The notes below the pieces were generated by a model. The model saw only the letters and a list, made by a program, of their open reading frames with translations. It was not told where the DNA came from and did no database searches. A stretch of 64,000 nucleotides of DNA, taken from assembly GCA_022661535.1 (NCBI GenBank), contig JAKULF010000008.1, positions 2,852,001 to 2,916,000 of the forward strand, in the 5' to 3' direction. A program made the translations under genes and the position numbers. Shown here one piece after another: positions 1-10,845 of this stretch. Positions within the stretch are counted from its first letter, which is position 1; every line of letters begins with the position of its first letter. This stretch comes from Eutypa lata (lineage: Eukaryota; Ascomycota; Sordariomycetes; Xylariales; Diatrypaceae).

Positions 1-148
1 TCTCTAGCACAAGTCTGAGATATCTTGTAAATGCCACTTCTAATCTCAAGCGGTAGGCCACTCGGCATACGAGAACTCTTCCCCTAAAACGTTCCCAAAC
101 CTTTCTCAAGCAGAATCTGACTGGGACAAATGTCGTAAAACCACCGGA

Positions 149-1162
149 ATGATCAAGTTCATCGCGGATCATCCTAAATGGGAAACAGAAAAGCCTTTCA
201 ACCTCACCTTGCCGTTACCCCCGGATCAGCCGAAGACCAATTCCATCTACGACTCGCACGATGTACAGATCAGTGATGGAAGGGGTATTGAAGATAGCTT
301 CTCACTAGACGTACATGGCTTTGCATTCGCAGAGCTGCCTCTAAGTGATGCATCTTTGAAAGACCAAGATGCTATTGAAACCGAGTACCTTCCCCAGATG
401 GAGACCTCCCTAAAGCGACTCCTTGGTGCAGAAAGGGTTTATGCTTTCGACTATGCGGTAAGTCAATATTGACGTGACCTTGGTGGTTGGTAATTAATAC
501 TTGTATATTAGGTGCGTGAAGTCAAACCTAGTGGCCAGCGCTACCAGTGGCATCAGAGGAGACCACCTGCTAGGAACGCGCATACAGGTGTGTTCATTCA
601 ATCTATTTCAACGGTGTTGTTCATAATTCTATTACCATATTAGATCAAACACCTGAGGCTGCACTGGGTCGCCTCCGACTATACTTTGAAGATGAAGTGA
701 CCAGTCTTGTGAAAGGCAGAGTGCGTTTTATCAAGTAAGCGCCGCATTCGAACTTGATGATCATGATTTGACGTAGCTCATCAGCGTTTGGCGCCCCCTT
801 TTCGAGCCCCTAGAAGACACACCACTCGCTGTCTTAGATGCTCGAAGCCTTTTAGATGATGATCTCATGGAGCATGATATCGTCTACCCTCACTATCTGG
901 GAGAAAACTACTTGGTAAAGTTCAACGTCAAGCATTGCTGGTATTACTTCAATCGGATGAAGACCAATGAATGCATTATTATCAAGAACTTTGATTCCAA
1001 ACTAGATGGATCAGCAAGAAGTTTGGCTCTCTGCCCAACGACTGTTATAACAGAGCTGACTACTTGGTAGCTTGTCCACATGCTGCGTTCGTAGATGCAA
1101 ACTCTCCTCCTGGTGCTCGTCTAAGGGAGAGTACTGAGGCTAGGTTCATCGTGTTCAATTAA
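149..1162 (+). CDS. CmcJ/AsaB-like non-heme Fe(II) hydroxylase/desaturase
   Basis: Five exons (149-457, 512-587, 644-734, 785-1020, 1071-1162) join into 267 residues. The joined protein resembles the fungal GA4-desaturase / AsaB / CmcJ-like oxygenase family, which hydroxylates or desaturates small molecules, usually in secondary-metabolite clusters. Visible signatures are AHTD (H127, D129, probable iron ligands), INVWRP near 158-163, HCWYYF at 209-214, the FDS motif near 228-230 and PHAAFVD at 240-246 (H241, probable third ligand). The last intron has a weak donor (GTTTGG) but a good CTGAC branch point, and only its removal gives ARTCPHAAFVD. The gene is convergent with the amidase, whose stop lies 58 bp away. 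The ATG at 149 is the first usable start, but the N-terminus is a little short, so an upstream exon is possible. The family call is firm; the substrate is unknown. Confidence 0.8.
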
Positions 1163-1219
1163 GGGAAGAGAATAGCTACGTGAGAATACTTCTTTTCCTC
1201 TTGATGGAGAAATACACTA

Positions 1220-3750
1220 TCAAAGTGGCGCCTTTTGCTTCAATTCCAGAATTTGGTCGAACGCTGTACGTCCTGTCAACACAGAACTGGGCAATCCATT
1301 CTCTACGAGGTAGTCATTGACTAGGGATAGCAAGCCAATATCCCTACCTGGAATTCAGAGATTAGTTTTATATTAGTTTCGTAAACCTAACAGAATGTTC
1401 ACTTACCCTTTGGTCCTATAATGGAGAGAGAAACGGGAAATACCTCCTCTCTTCCACTGATCTTGGAACTGAATGAACATTGACCAACTGTACTTATGAT
1501 TAGGCACATCGTCTCTAATAATTTCCTCTTGCTTGCTCTTACTGGGAACTATGATGTTCGGTGCTCCAGACAATGATGCATGGAGGTTGGAATCGAAACC
1601 TTCGAACCCGCGGAACTCGGGAGCACTAAACGTAATAAATCAGCGTTGAACCGGGTAAAGATAATGATCAGCTTACGGGAGATATTCATCACGATAGTCT
1701 AAGTTGTACCTTGGAACTGCGATTATGGTGTCTTCATCTATGAGAAGGTGTTTGAAAAACCATTCATTGTGAGTCGAGACTTGGTTCAACGCTTCTTCTT
1801 TTTGATCAGAAGACATCGAGTTTCCTCGGTCCCTAACATCAATGTCAGTTGCTAGTCAGGACACAATGCTTATTGCTAGACCTACCACAGCCATTGAGTA
1901 ACTTTGCACACGTATGGAGTTGCTCCAAACTTTTCTTTGTAGTCTTTGCGGAAATCGGCAAGATATGACCAAAATTCACTGTAGATCAAACTGATGAAGG
2001 TCTGAAAGTCGTACTTAGTGACAATGACGGTGGGCATTGTGCAGTGTTCATACTAACCTCGTTGAAAGTAGCAAAGAATCCTTTCGGTGCATGCGCAGGC
2101 TTTGTACTATTCCATGTATCCTCAATCGATATGTCACACCTGTCTGCCCCAAGCCATTCTGCTAAAGATGTGACATACGCATCTGCGATCCTTTGGACAT
2201 CTTGGTGGTCGGAATAATACTCCTTTGGGAATAACACCCGAGCTGGGCTTAAACGCTGCTGAAGGATCAATTTATCTGTATAAGAGATTTGGATGATTGT
2301 ACTTACCTTGGGCTCTAGAGAGCACCCGAACCATTGTTGGCCGAAATCCAACATAGTCTGACTACTCCTCCCGAGAAATCCCGGCGTATGAAAGATGCTG
2401 ACGAATGTTAACAGTAAATTGAAAAATTGATAAGGGAAGAGACTGACCCGCAGGGAATCACAATATCGGGCGTTTCTTGGCCATTGTGGGATGGTCGAAA
2501 GCCGTAGATGCCGTGGGCAACTGCTGGGTCACGGATACTCCCCCCTGCTACACAAGATGTATTAGTCGAGACCAAAAAAATCAGCGCTGTGACAATTGAG
2601 ATTCTCACCATCAGTACCTAACGTAACGTCAAGCCATGGGTAAGCTGCCAAGGCCGATGCGGAACCCGTGCTACTACCTGTAGAGGCCAGATACCCATCT
2701 CCTCGAGCATTGAACGAGTAAAAGTAGTCAGACCAATCACCAATAACTTCTTGGCTCCCACCAAATTCCACTGTTTTAGTCTTACCCACAATGACACCTC
2801 CGAGGTCGACTACGGACTGCACAACAGACGACGAGGTTTCTGCAGCCCCGTGAAGCTTACGGTAAGCTCGGTTTCCACAGCCGGTATGAACTCCTTTGAG
2901 GTGGATCAAATCTTTGATTCCAATTCGCAATCCGGCAAGCGGTGAATTCTTGGATTTCGGAAACCTAAGTCGCGAGGGGACAGCAAGGCAGATGGATGAT
3001 GATCCAAATGCCGCAGCATTAAGGTTCTCATAGCTGTCACAAGTGTTGTGGTAAGAGAAGTGCATACAATGGGTGAATATGTTGATCCAAACGACTTACG
3101 TATGGGAGTCCAGCTGGGACGGAATTGTACTTAGTACAAAAGCATCTTTGTCATCGGGAAATAATCTCCAAGCTGAAAACAAACCGCGGCTAGAGAAGAA
3201 ATAGGGCCCGGGAGAAATTGGCTGTGAAATAGGCGCGATATATGCTGCCGTGCAACCCCATGATGCCAAGAGCTCTTGGACCGAAGTACTGATAGATGTT
3301 TCTTCTGATAAAATGAGGATGTTTTTCAAGAAGGGATCGCAGAAAACGTCGTCTTGCTGCAGGTACATAGTATATGTCTTTTCAAGGTCGTCCCTCATGG
3401 GTAGTAGCTTTCGTAAATGGAAACACGTCAAGGGGGCAAGATCGGGAGAATCAGTTAGTTTGGTATCACTCTAATTATGAGCAATTATCGTTATTCTACA
3501 AGCCAAATCAGGATTTCTCAGTTTTCGCACTTACATCACAGCGATTCTGAATCGCGAATGCCTTTGGGCCAATCTGGATGACTGTGGTTGCTTGAAGCAT
3601 TGATTCTTTTTCTTTGTCACACACGATCTGGTTGCTTGAGGGGCACGATTTACTGAATATACGACTTGAAAGCAGCTTCAGGGGGTAGAAGAAGGTCCGG
3701 TTTTCCGGCGGAGTCGAATGACTCTGGATTTGTAGTTTGCGTATTGTCAT
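1220..3750 (-). CDS. amidase signature family enzyme
   Basis: Ten exons (3750-3535, 3470-3100, 3033-2609, 2547-2448, 2397-2307, 2258-2058, 2001-1886, 1832-1677, 1625-1407, 1343-1220) give 672 residues without a frame break. The C-terminal two thirds is an amidase-signature domain with the Ser-Ser-Lys triad: Lys236 in GIKD, the cis-serine in TGSSTGSA (316-317), and Ser341 in [12 protein letters not shown]. The first ~195 residues form the extra N-terminal region seen in the longer fungal amidases. Such enzymes hydrolyse or transfer amides; the substrate cannot be read from the sequence. Most donors are GTAAGT-like. The final acceptor is the second AG (CAGGTAG), because the first gives an immediate stop. 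A cytosolic location is inferred, since no signal peptide is seen. Shared regulation with the convergent oxygenase is possible but not shown. Confidence 0.85.
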
Positions 3751-4199
3751 CTTGAACAGATGTGATAAGGAAGAAGAAAAAGAATTGCGGGGGAATACAG
3801 GTCCCAAGAATTTACTAAAGCAACTTTCAATTTATAAGTACAACGGTACGAAGTACATAAGTATGGCTGTTCTACCAATTACAGTGAGGCATGCAGCAAA
3901 TGGCTGTAAAGAAAGACCGTGCAATATTATCTTACATAGTTGAAGTTAGGTGATTAGCAAGTGTGGCATGCAGTGGCTTTGGAGCCACCCGGTCAAACAG
4001 AGGAATGCGGTGTCAGATGCCACCATTTAGGCGATTGTACCGGGATATCGACCTGTGTAGCGAGATATTTCGGAATTTCCGCCTTAGATTCTTGATAATT
4101 CATTAACTTTCTTGAGGTCTAGGAATGTCCGTTTAACTTTATATATGTTCTCTTTTAAATATGATCAATAAATTATGTAACTTAAAAATTATTTTTTAA

Positions 4200-4233
<34 letters not shown>

Positions 4234-5037
4234 CAGCTATTTATTGTTATAATAATATCAAAGCTGTTATTTTATAAGTATTATATATATACATTTAGTG
4301 TAGGTGTTATGGCTGATCAATTGTATGGGCCTTATAATATATGATAAGCTTCACCTAAGGGCGGTCGAGCCATAGCTAGGTGGTGGTGGTAGCGACTAGG
4401 GCTATAAAGATTAACTTAACGACTTGCTCAACGAGATATTCGTCAGCACTACGAAAGGTCTACTTGATAACCTGCTCGATGGTTCATCTGACAACTTGTT
4501 ACAGTATCAAAGGAGAGTACGCTCCTACCCCACTTCCCTCCCCCACGAGACCCCTTCGCTCGGCATATTTCAGGTACCGTCAAGCAGGTTGTTGTCCAGT
4601 TAGGTAGCAGCAGCTAGATGTGGTTGAGCTGTTATTATGTAGGTACGTAGTACAATACATATAAGTTTGATACATGGTCTGTGCTTTACGTTTTCTTAAA
4701 TGAATTAAAGATAATAATAACTAACTAGGGCTTTCCCCCCTTTAGCTAACTAACTATTGGTTTGTGCATAATTGCAAGGGGGCCTTATCTGTTGCCTATC
4801 CATCGTAACAAGTGCGATTTCCAATCAACAGACTTCCTCTTACGGGAGATCGACATCTCTTGCATGCCAAGCATCCGAGTTTAACGGGTTAAGGGTAACT
4901 ACCACTCATATTGAGTTACCGTAATAGTCAGAAGTCTTGGCTGCTGACAAATTGACTGCCAAAGCGTTCAGTAACAAGTGAAGGGATAGCCTCGATTAGT
5001 TCGTTGAACCACATCCCATTGAAGCGATTCATACACC
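3751..5037. other. intergenic, divergent promoter region with A-tract and TA repeat
   Basis: This gap lies between the divergently transcribed amidase and the zinc-finger regulator. It is AT-rich and holds a run of about 20 A residues at 4198-4217 followed by an (AT)n stretch to about 4233. No credible coding exon was found apart from the regulator's first exon, which begins at 5038. Confidence 0.6.
4198..4233. repeat. poly-A tract followed by (AT)n microsatellite
   Basis: An uninterrupted A-run of about 20 bases runs into a TA dinucleotide repeat of about 16 bases. It is a low-complexity, nucleosome-disfavouring tract in the divergent promoter region. Confidence 0.9.
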
Positions 5038-6481
5038 ATGCAGAGCCGTCAGACTGCTCCGAACAACATTAGAATTTGCAACTTATGCAATAAGCCTATT
5101 AGCACAGGTTCACGCTACCAATACCTTCCGTCTTAACCAAAGCCATTTCACTGACCGTTATTAGAGTCTGCATATACACGACATGTGACATATTGTCGAC
5201 GGACTCGGAATAAACCGAAGAAACGGAGGCCATCATGTAAGGCATGTCATTCAGCTAAGGCTAAATGCAGCTTCGAGACAGAGTGTTCACGTTGTCGATC
5301 TAAGGGACTGCAATGTGTCTATGAGAATCCGGCATATCTAGGCTCCCTTGAAGAGACGACTGCACAGCCCGAGAGGTTGCAAAGATCATCAGGAGACAAC
5401 GAAAACGTCCTGGCACAGCTAAGCCAACGCCTTCAAACTCAGACACTCTTATCGACCTTTGGCGCCTCGGACACCCTACACCTAGACATTGCAGCACCAC
5501 GGCGGGTCACGGACATATACGCAGATCCAGTAGCCCAGCACAATGCCGGCTTTCTCCTCGAAGCCATACGGGGCTTGCCACGCATGATGACGCGACGGGA
5601 GACGCTCCCCTGGTTCATCCACGGCCACTGTTACGAGGAACCGGGGCTTCCGGCCACTCTCACCAGCTGCATTAAGATCATGCAGCAGTCGTATCTGGAC
5701 CGCGAGCCTCACCAGAGGAAAGATTCGCTCTGGCCGGTCGTGGATGACGAGACTCGCCGCTTCCTCCGCACCCTGGAAGGCTGCTCTAGGCAGGAGCTCC
5801 TCGTCAACAAGCAGGCTCAGATCATGTACGCGATTGTCTGCATGCTTGATAATATGTCTTCGCTCGGCATACCGGAGGTTCGCTTGCAGATCCTCATGAG
5901 CTACCAGGTATGTGATATGTCCTTGTCATCTTCTCCTCGCCCCGTGAGGAATATCGGCGCTAAACCAGTGACGGCTAGCTATACTGCAAGAGATGCCAAT
6001 ATTTCGATAACAACGTAATGTTCGAGGTCGACGCAATCGACGATCCCTGTGAGACATGGGAGGACTGGGTGTACGCCGAATCTCACAGGAGGTAATCATT
6101 CACATTTCAGTCACCCTTCTCCCGATAAATAAAGATCAGGTTTCTAACGTGGGCATCTCCAGGACTGGCATACTCTGGTTCTTAATGAGTCGCATCGCCG
6201 ACCTAAAGTTTGGAGTCATGTGTCCCGTTGTTAGAGGCTACCGGACGTTACCTCTCCCAGCACCCGGCCCTCTCTGGAATGCGCGGACTTCGGGTGAATG
6301 GAGGACCCTTCGCGATAGCTACAGGCGAGATGTTGGTAGACATACTCTACGGACCTTTGGTGACCTGGTTGAGGCGCGCTCGCAAACCCCTGACTCGGAG
6401 CTCGGAAAGCAGCTGAATGACTGGTATGCAAGTTGTGACCAGTTGGGCATCTTACTATCTCTAGCTACAAAAATGGTCTAG
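5038..6481 (+). CDS. dual zinc-finger (C2HC + Zn2Cys6) transcription factor
   Basis: Four exons (5038-5107, 5165-5907, 5991-6091, 6163-6481) give 410 residues. The Zn(II)2Cys6 binuclear cluster is C48-x2-C51-x6-C58-x5-C64-x2-C67-x6-C74, preceded by a basic stretch (RNKPKKRRPS). The long second exon has no in-frame ATG after its upstream stop. An added first exon (ATG at 5038, CTGAC branch point, TTAG acceptor) supplies C14-x2-C17-x12-H30-x3-C34, a C2HC finger of the kind found before Zn2Cys6 domains in one group of fungal regulators. The donor of that first intron (GTTCAC) is weak. The C-terminal part carries an ESHRRT motif followed by a hydrophobic helix, as in fungal transcription-factor regulatory domains. 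At 410 residues it is short for the class. It is likely the nuclear, pathway-specific regulator of the surrounding cluster; that role is inferred from position. Confidence 0.8.
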
Positions 6482-6650
6482 GGATCATATTCACATCAAA
6501 AGAATTAAATTAATCACAGGTTGCTTGACTTGAAATGCCTGTCTCTCGAGTGGTTATTGGGATTGACTACCTGGCAGCCTGGATATATTGTATGAACTAC
6601 CTATTTCTGATAACAAGATAATTCATTAAAGGGCCATAGCTCCTCTCAAT

Positions 6651-7709
6651 TTACCAGGAGATCTCCTCATCCTTATCCGAGTAGGTCTTTGTCGGTCCTC
6701 CCTTGGGCAAAGTAGCCATCTGCACGATCCGTATAGCGCCAACCTCGACGGGTGCCCCGTAATCCGAGAATCCGCTCACTGTAGTGATGAGAGTTAGTAG
6801 CTACTATATATCTTCGAGACATCGCCCTAATATATAGGGCCTTGGGAGGAGAGGGAGGGAGGGAGGGAGAACATACCCTTGGTCTTCACCAGCCCGGGAC
6901 AAACCACGTTAACCAAGCCACCGACATCATCCATCATGCGCGCATAGTTCAGCGCCAGCATGTTCAGCGCAGCTTTGCTGCTATCATAGGCACGATAATC
7001 GGCATCGTAGAACGGCGTCCCCGAGATCGTAGCCTGCTTCAGGCTGCCCATGCGCGAGGACACGAACACGATCCTGGGGACGTGCTCCTTGTCCTCCTCG
7101 GCGGCCTTGCGCAGCAGCGGCCACACCGCCTCCGTGACGCCCACCTGCCCGAACACGTTCGGCACGAAGGTGCGCTCGAACCGCTCCCGGAGCGTAAGAC
7201 CCTTGTTGGCTACCGGGTCTGACTCGATCAACACGGCCGCGTTGTTGATCAGCACGTCCAGGCGCCCGCCGTGTGCGGCTGCGATGCTCTGCGCTGCTGC
7301 TTGGATGGATGACTCGTCCGATAGGTCTAGCTAATATCGCGTCTCAGAGTCAGCAAGCACATTCTGTCTGTTCTCAGAAAGCCCCGGGTGCTTTGGTGTG
7401 CGCTCAGCACTATGAAGCGAGATTGCAACAAATGGAATGTGATTATATGACATGATATGAGAGCACGAGGGAGAAAGCTCTTGGGCTGGCGATATCAAGG
7501 GATTATGGGGCAGGAGAAAAGGGGTTCACCTGCACAGCTGAGGCCTTGAGGCCCCGCGATACGAGACCATCGGCCACAGCCTGTCCTGCTGCTAGCTTGC
7601 GCGATCCAATGATCACGTGGTACCCGTGGTCGGCGGCGAGACTCTTCGCGACGGCTTCGCCGATGCCGGTGTTGGCGCCGGTGATGAGTGCGACTTGTGT
7701 GCGGGACAT
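6651..7709 (-). CDS. short-chain dehydrogenase/reductase (SDR)
   Basis: Three exons (7709-7530, 7330-6877, 6778-6651) encode 253 residues, a normal length for a classical SDR. The Rossmann nucleotide-binding motif TGANTGIG lies at 10-17, NNAA at 89-92, the catalytic serine in VSS at 150-152, and YDSSK gives Tyr175 and Lys179. The C-terminus ends in the SDR-like stretch YGAPVEVGAIRIVQMA. It should be an NAD(P)(H)-dependent oxidoreductase on a hydroxyl or carbonyl; the substrate is unknown. It is convergent with the transcription factor (170 bp between stops) and on the same strand as the membrane protein and the FAD monooxygenase. The first intron is long at 199 bp. Its upstream region carries repeated AACGGCC motifs (see 8028-8101). 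Confidence 0.9.
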
Positions 7710-8822
7710 GGTGCTGCTTTTAGTTGGCGTTGGAGGATGGGTGATGGGTTGTTACTCGGAGGCCCAATGATGTTCTATGCAGATGTCTTTATGTAACTAT
7801 CCAAAGATGCTTGCTGTGTTGGATGGGCAAGGAGCACTCTCGGTCTTAATGTCTGGCGGTTAGAGAGGCTATATATACTCAGATTTAGACGGGAGTTTTG
7901 TCTTGAATTTCATCCCTTTGATTAATAAACACAAAGATCTAGCTCCAGTCCAGCCATTTCTATCATGACGTGCTTTCATCATAGAGGCAGAACGTGTTCA
8001 CCTACCCTATACTATGTATGCGGAGTTAACGGCCGGCCAATTTGGCCGTTGCTACAAACCGGGCTAATTACTTATTCATACCTACTGTAAACGGCCAAAT
8101 TCGCCGTACTCAACAAGGACGAGCTACCAACATAACGACGATTGTGATGCCAACCTGTGTCTACTATTCTACATAATCCACACGCTACTAATATGACGAC
8201 TTGTTATTCTTAGCAGGGTAAACCCCGATGGCTCAAGGACATAGGCATTAACGAACCGTAACAAACTCCGAACGGCTCAAGTGGGTCCGGATGCCACGGT
8301 GGTAGGTATAACATCTGCTTACATAGCAAAGCTTAAAAAGGTGACTTAAAATTTAAAAGGGGTGTAAGTATAGCTTTACGCATTTCAAAGGGAGACAAGA
8401 GCACTAGACGTAGATTCTCATTCTTGAAACAAGAAGTATGCCACATGAGAAGCTTGGCATATAAAGCCTTTGTTGTATCCATCAGTCATCAATGCTTCGA
8501 TTTGATTCGTAACTAACTAGCGAGAGTATATAGTACAAGAAAGTGGGAGTGGAGGAATGCCATCGCTCTTAGACAATGATGATTCTAAGAGACATGCTAT
8601 CCATGTCTGTTAGACAGCCGACACTGCGGCTATACATTATGACTGTGCTTCTTGGCAATCTTTGTTTGAGATAGCGGTTTCTACTAGGCGTTGGCAGAGA
8701 GAGAACATTCTCATGTGAAGCAATCATAATATATAGGTAATCTAGAACAACAATGAGCACTTGGGTAGAACGCGGTGAAATTTAGTCGGGCTAGAATAAG
8801 GAACACACACCTATATACCTCA
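7710..8822. other. intergenic, upstream of the SDR
   Basis: The gap has no convincing coding sequence. It holds the SDR promoter, including the AACGGCC inverted repeats at 8028-8101, and the 3' flank of the DUF6640-like gene. Short open stretches here lack family motifs and splice support. Confidence 0.55.
8028..8101. promoter_or_regulatory. candidate operator: repeated AACGGCC inverted repeats
   Basis: AACGGCC occurs at about 8028-8034 directly followed by GGCCAATTTGGCCGTT. The 12-mer AATTTGGCCGTT (8039-8050) recurs as its exact reverse complement at 8090-8101. The cluster lies about 320-390 bp upstream of the SDR start. Zn2Cys6 proteins bind CGG-type inverted repeats, so this is a plausible but unproven site for the neighbouring regulator. 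Confidence 0.4.
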
Positions 8823-9310
8823 TCAAGCGTTGAGGTAACTCCCGCCCAGCCCGCAAACCGCAAACCCGAAAAACAGCGGCGCCTGCGGAAACCCCGGCCC
8901 TCCGAACTCCGGATCGAGCCCCATGGTCCCAGGGTACAGAATAGCGGCCATGCCGGCTAGCCAGTAAATGGAGCCGACGAAGGCGGCAATCTTCATGAAC
9001 TCACGCCGCAACTGGGGCGTCGCGGGCTTGCGCCACGTGTAGTACATAGTAGCGAGGCCGAGTAGGACTGACAGATTCATGGTCTGTCCATTGTGGAACC
9101 TATCGAGAAGATGTGAGTAGAAGCTGGGGTTCGTTCATAATTGAGAGAAAAGGCGGAGAGGGGGCATATGACGTATTGCAATAGAAGAGACACCTACTTG
9201 GCATGTGGTGGCCACCTGGGGTTGAGCATGTGTGTAGGGCTGTAATCCGCAATGACGGCGCCGAAGAGGAGGCCGATAGCGTCGACCGTGAGGAGCATAC
9301 GGCCAAGCAT
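8823..9310 (-). CDS. small DUF6640-like membrane protein
   Basis: Two exons (9310-9198 and 9099-8823) give 129 residues. The protein has about four hydrophobic segments: residues 6-22, about 45-58, about 70-92 and about 105-125. A conserved-looking block spans the splice junction (NPRWPPHAKFHNGQT at about 31-45). That block matches my recollection of the fungal DUF6640 family of small integral membrane proteins with no established activity. It is on the same strand as the SDR and the FAD monooxygenase. It could be a membrane accessory protein for the pathway; it could equally be a housekeeping protein. The intron and frame are secure, the family name moderately so. Confidence 0.7.
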
Positions 9311-9898
9311 GGTTAGTTGCTGAATTGAGACTTAGGTATGTGCACAACTTGTCTGAAAATGGATTTTCAATATCTGTTCAATGAATGCACATTGGATGTT
9401 TTATGTTACAGAGATAAAGAGCTATCTACTACCAGCTCTTATATACACAAGTTCTGTAAAACAGGTGAAGCTATCGCCGGTACCGAACTCTGCAGTTTCA
9501 TGCTTGTGCTTCTGGGTACCTGCCCGGGGTTACACTGCCGAGACGGCACAAATGATGTCAGCTTGGTCAATCGTCGGACCATCAATCCAATCAGAGACTA
9601 CCCTCATCTTCTCCAAACCAATGGCTGACAAAATCAATCGAGAGAATATAGCCAAGTCCGTATGTCTCGGAGTACCGAAAGAATGGAATTATAAAGATTG
9701 CTAATCAGCTGTTCAAAGGCCGCTATATAGCCCTAGAGCTTTGTAGATTCACCTAAGAACTAACGGCTGCTAACTTATCGCCGGCGCCGAAGGGCATTAG
9801 AGTACCAAAAATCTAGCGAGAGACCCCAAGAACTTAAGGCTCCTTTATTGACAGGTGTTGTATTGTACCCTAGCCTTTAGGAGCCCCTAATACGGGTA

Positions 9899-10549
9899 GC
9901 GACAGGGCTGACTGCGTCAAAACCACTTTTCGAAGTTTTTTTTTGTAGGTGCACCCTACCTTTATTTAGCCTAAAAGCTTTATGCAACTAAGCCATTCAG
10001 GTCAAATCTAATCGATTTGATTGGGTAGATCTGATACTTTTTATGGGCCACATAGCATTAACCACCTATCTTTGACCTACACCTAGCTTTAAAAGCTTTC
10101 GCTAACCTACCTACCTAGCCTTTGAATTTAGGTGGTCTAAATGGTGTATGTATGTAGGTGGTGCACTGACCACTTGCCCTTACCTATGTATGTAGCTTTT
10201 GAAGCTGTAGAGCAGCTCGTTGGTGGCAGATAGGCTGATAAGGTGGCAGATAAGCTGATAAGGTGGCCAAAAAGCTTTGACCACTTAGGACCATATACCT
10301 TTAGATTCAAAAACTAAGTGGCTAGCAGCTAAATGACTGCTAACTAAGTGGCTGGTTATAATTAAATAGCAATAATTTGGCTAATTTAAAGGTATATATG
10401 CTTATAAACCAGTTAAAAATAACTTTTAATGCATAAACTTTCTAAGTAAATATCCAATTTCTGGTTAACTTATTAAAAACTTTGCTAAATACACCCTAGT
10501 GTAAGCCCATAGTATGGTTTTGAGGTTTTGACGCAGTCAGCCCTGTCGC
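9899..10549. mobile_element. non-autonomous TIR DNA transposon (MITE-like)
   Basis: A 26-bp sequence at 9899-9924 (starts GCGACAGGGCTGACTGCGTC) recurs as an exact reverse complement at 10524-10549, defining an element of about 651 bp. The interior is AT-rich, has no long reading frame and so no transposase, and contains a 20-bp tandem repeat. The flanks (GGGTA left, CAACC right) show no clear target-site duplication, so the superfamily stays undefined. The perfect repeats suggest fairly recent insertion or constraint. It lies between the DUF6640-like gene and the FAD monooxygenase. Confidence 0.75.
10221..10268. repeat. 20-bp tandem repeat inside the TIR element
   Basis: Two full units (10221-10240 and 10241-10260, differing at a few bases) and a partial third (10261-10268) share the core GGTGGCAGATA-GCTGATA. 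It is a subterminal or internal repeat typical of non-autonomous elements. Confidence 0.8.
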
Positions 10550-10845
10550 CAACCGTACCCTAAGGGGGTCTGAAAGAACCCCCACATCGGTAACTCGGCA
10601 CTCCGACCATTTCGTACAACGGGAGCGCTTTGGAATACTTCGTAGAAAGATCTTAATACCTCTTTATGGCAAAGGGGGTCGAGATTCGTGCTTATTATAT
10701 TTACAAAGTACGTGAGTTTCTATATCTATTATATATCTACATAATTATACAGATGACGTACTCTAAATTACACCAGCAATCAAAGTGGCCTCTCTGCTAG
10801 TACATCAGAGTCCCCATAGTAAAAAGTCGCCGAGTGTCCATTCCG

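Larger units (their letters stand above)
9311..10845. other. intergenic containing a TIR element
   Basis: There is no supported gene. The stretch holds the 5' flank of the DUF6640-like gene, the 651-bp terminal-inverted-repeat element (9899-10549), and the 3' flank of the FAD monooxygenase. Confidence 0.6.

Noticed and set aside
9338..9704. Two overlapping plus-strand frames of 96 and 107 codons upstream of the DUF6640-like gene
   Set aside because: They have no family motif, overlap each other and lie in a promoter region; composition looks random.
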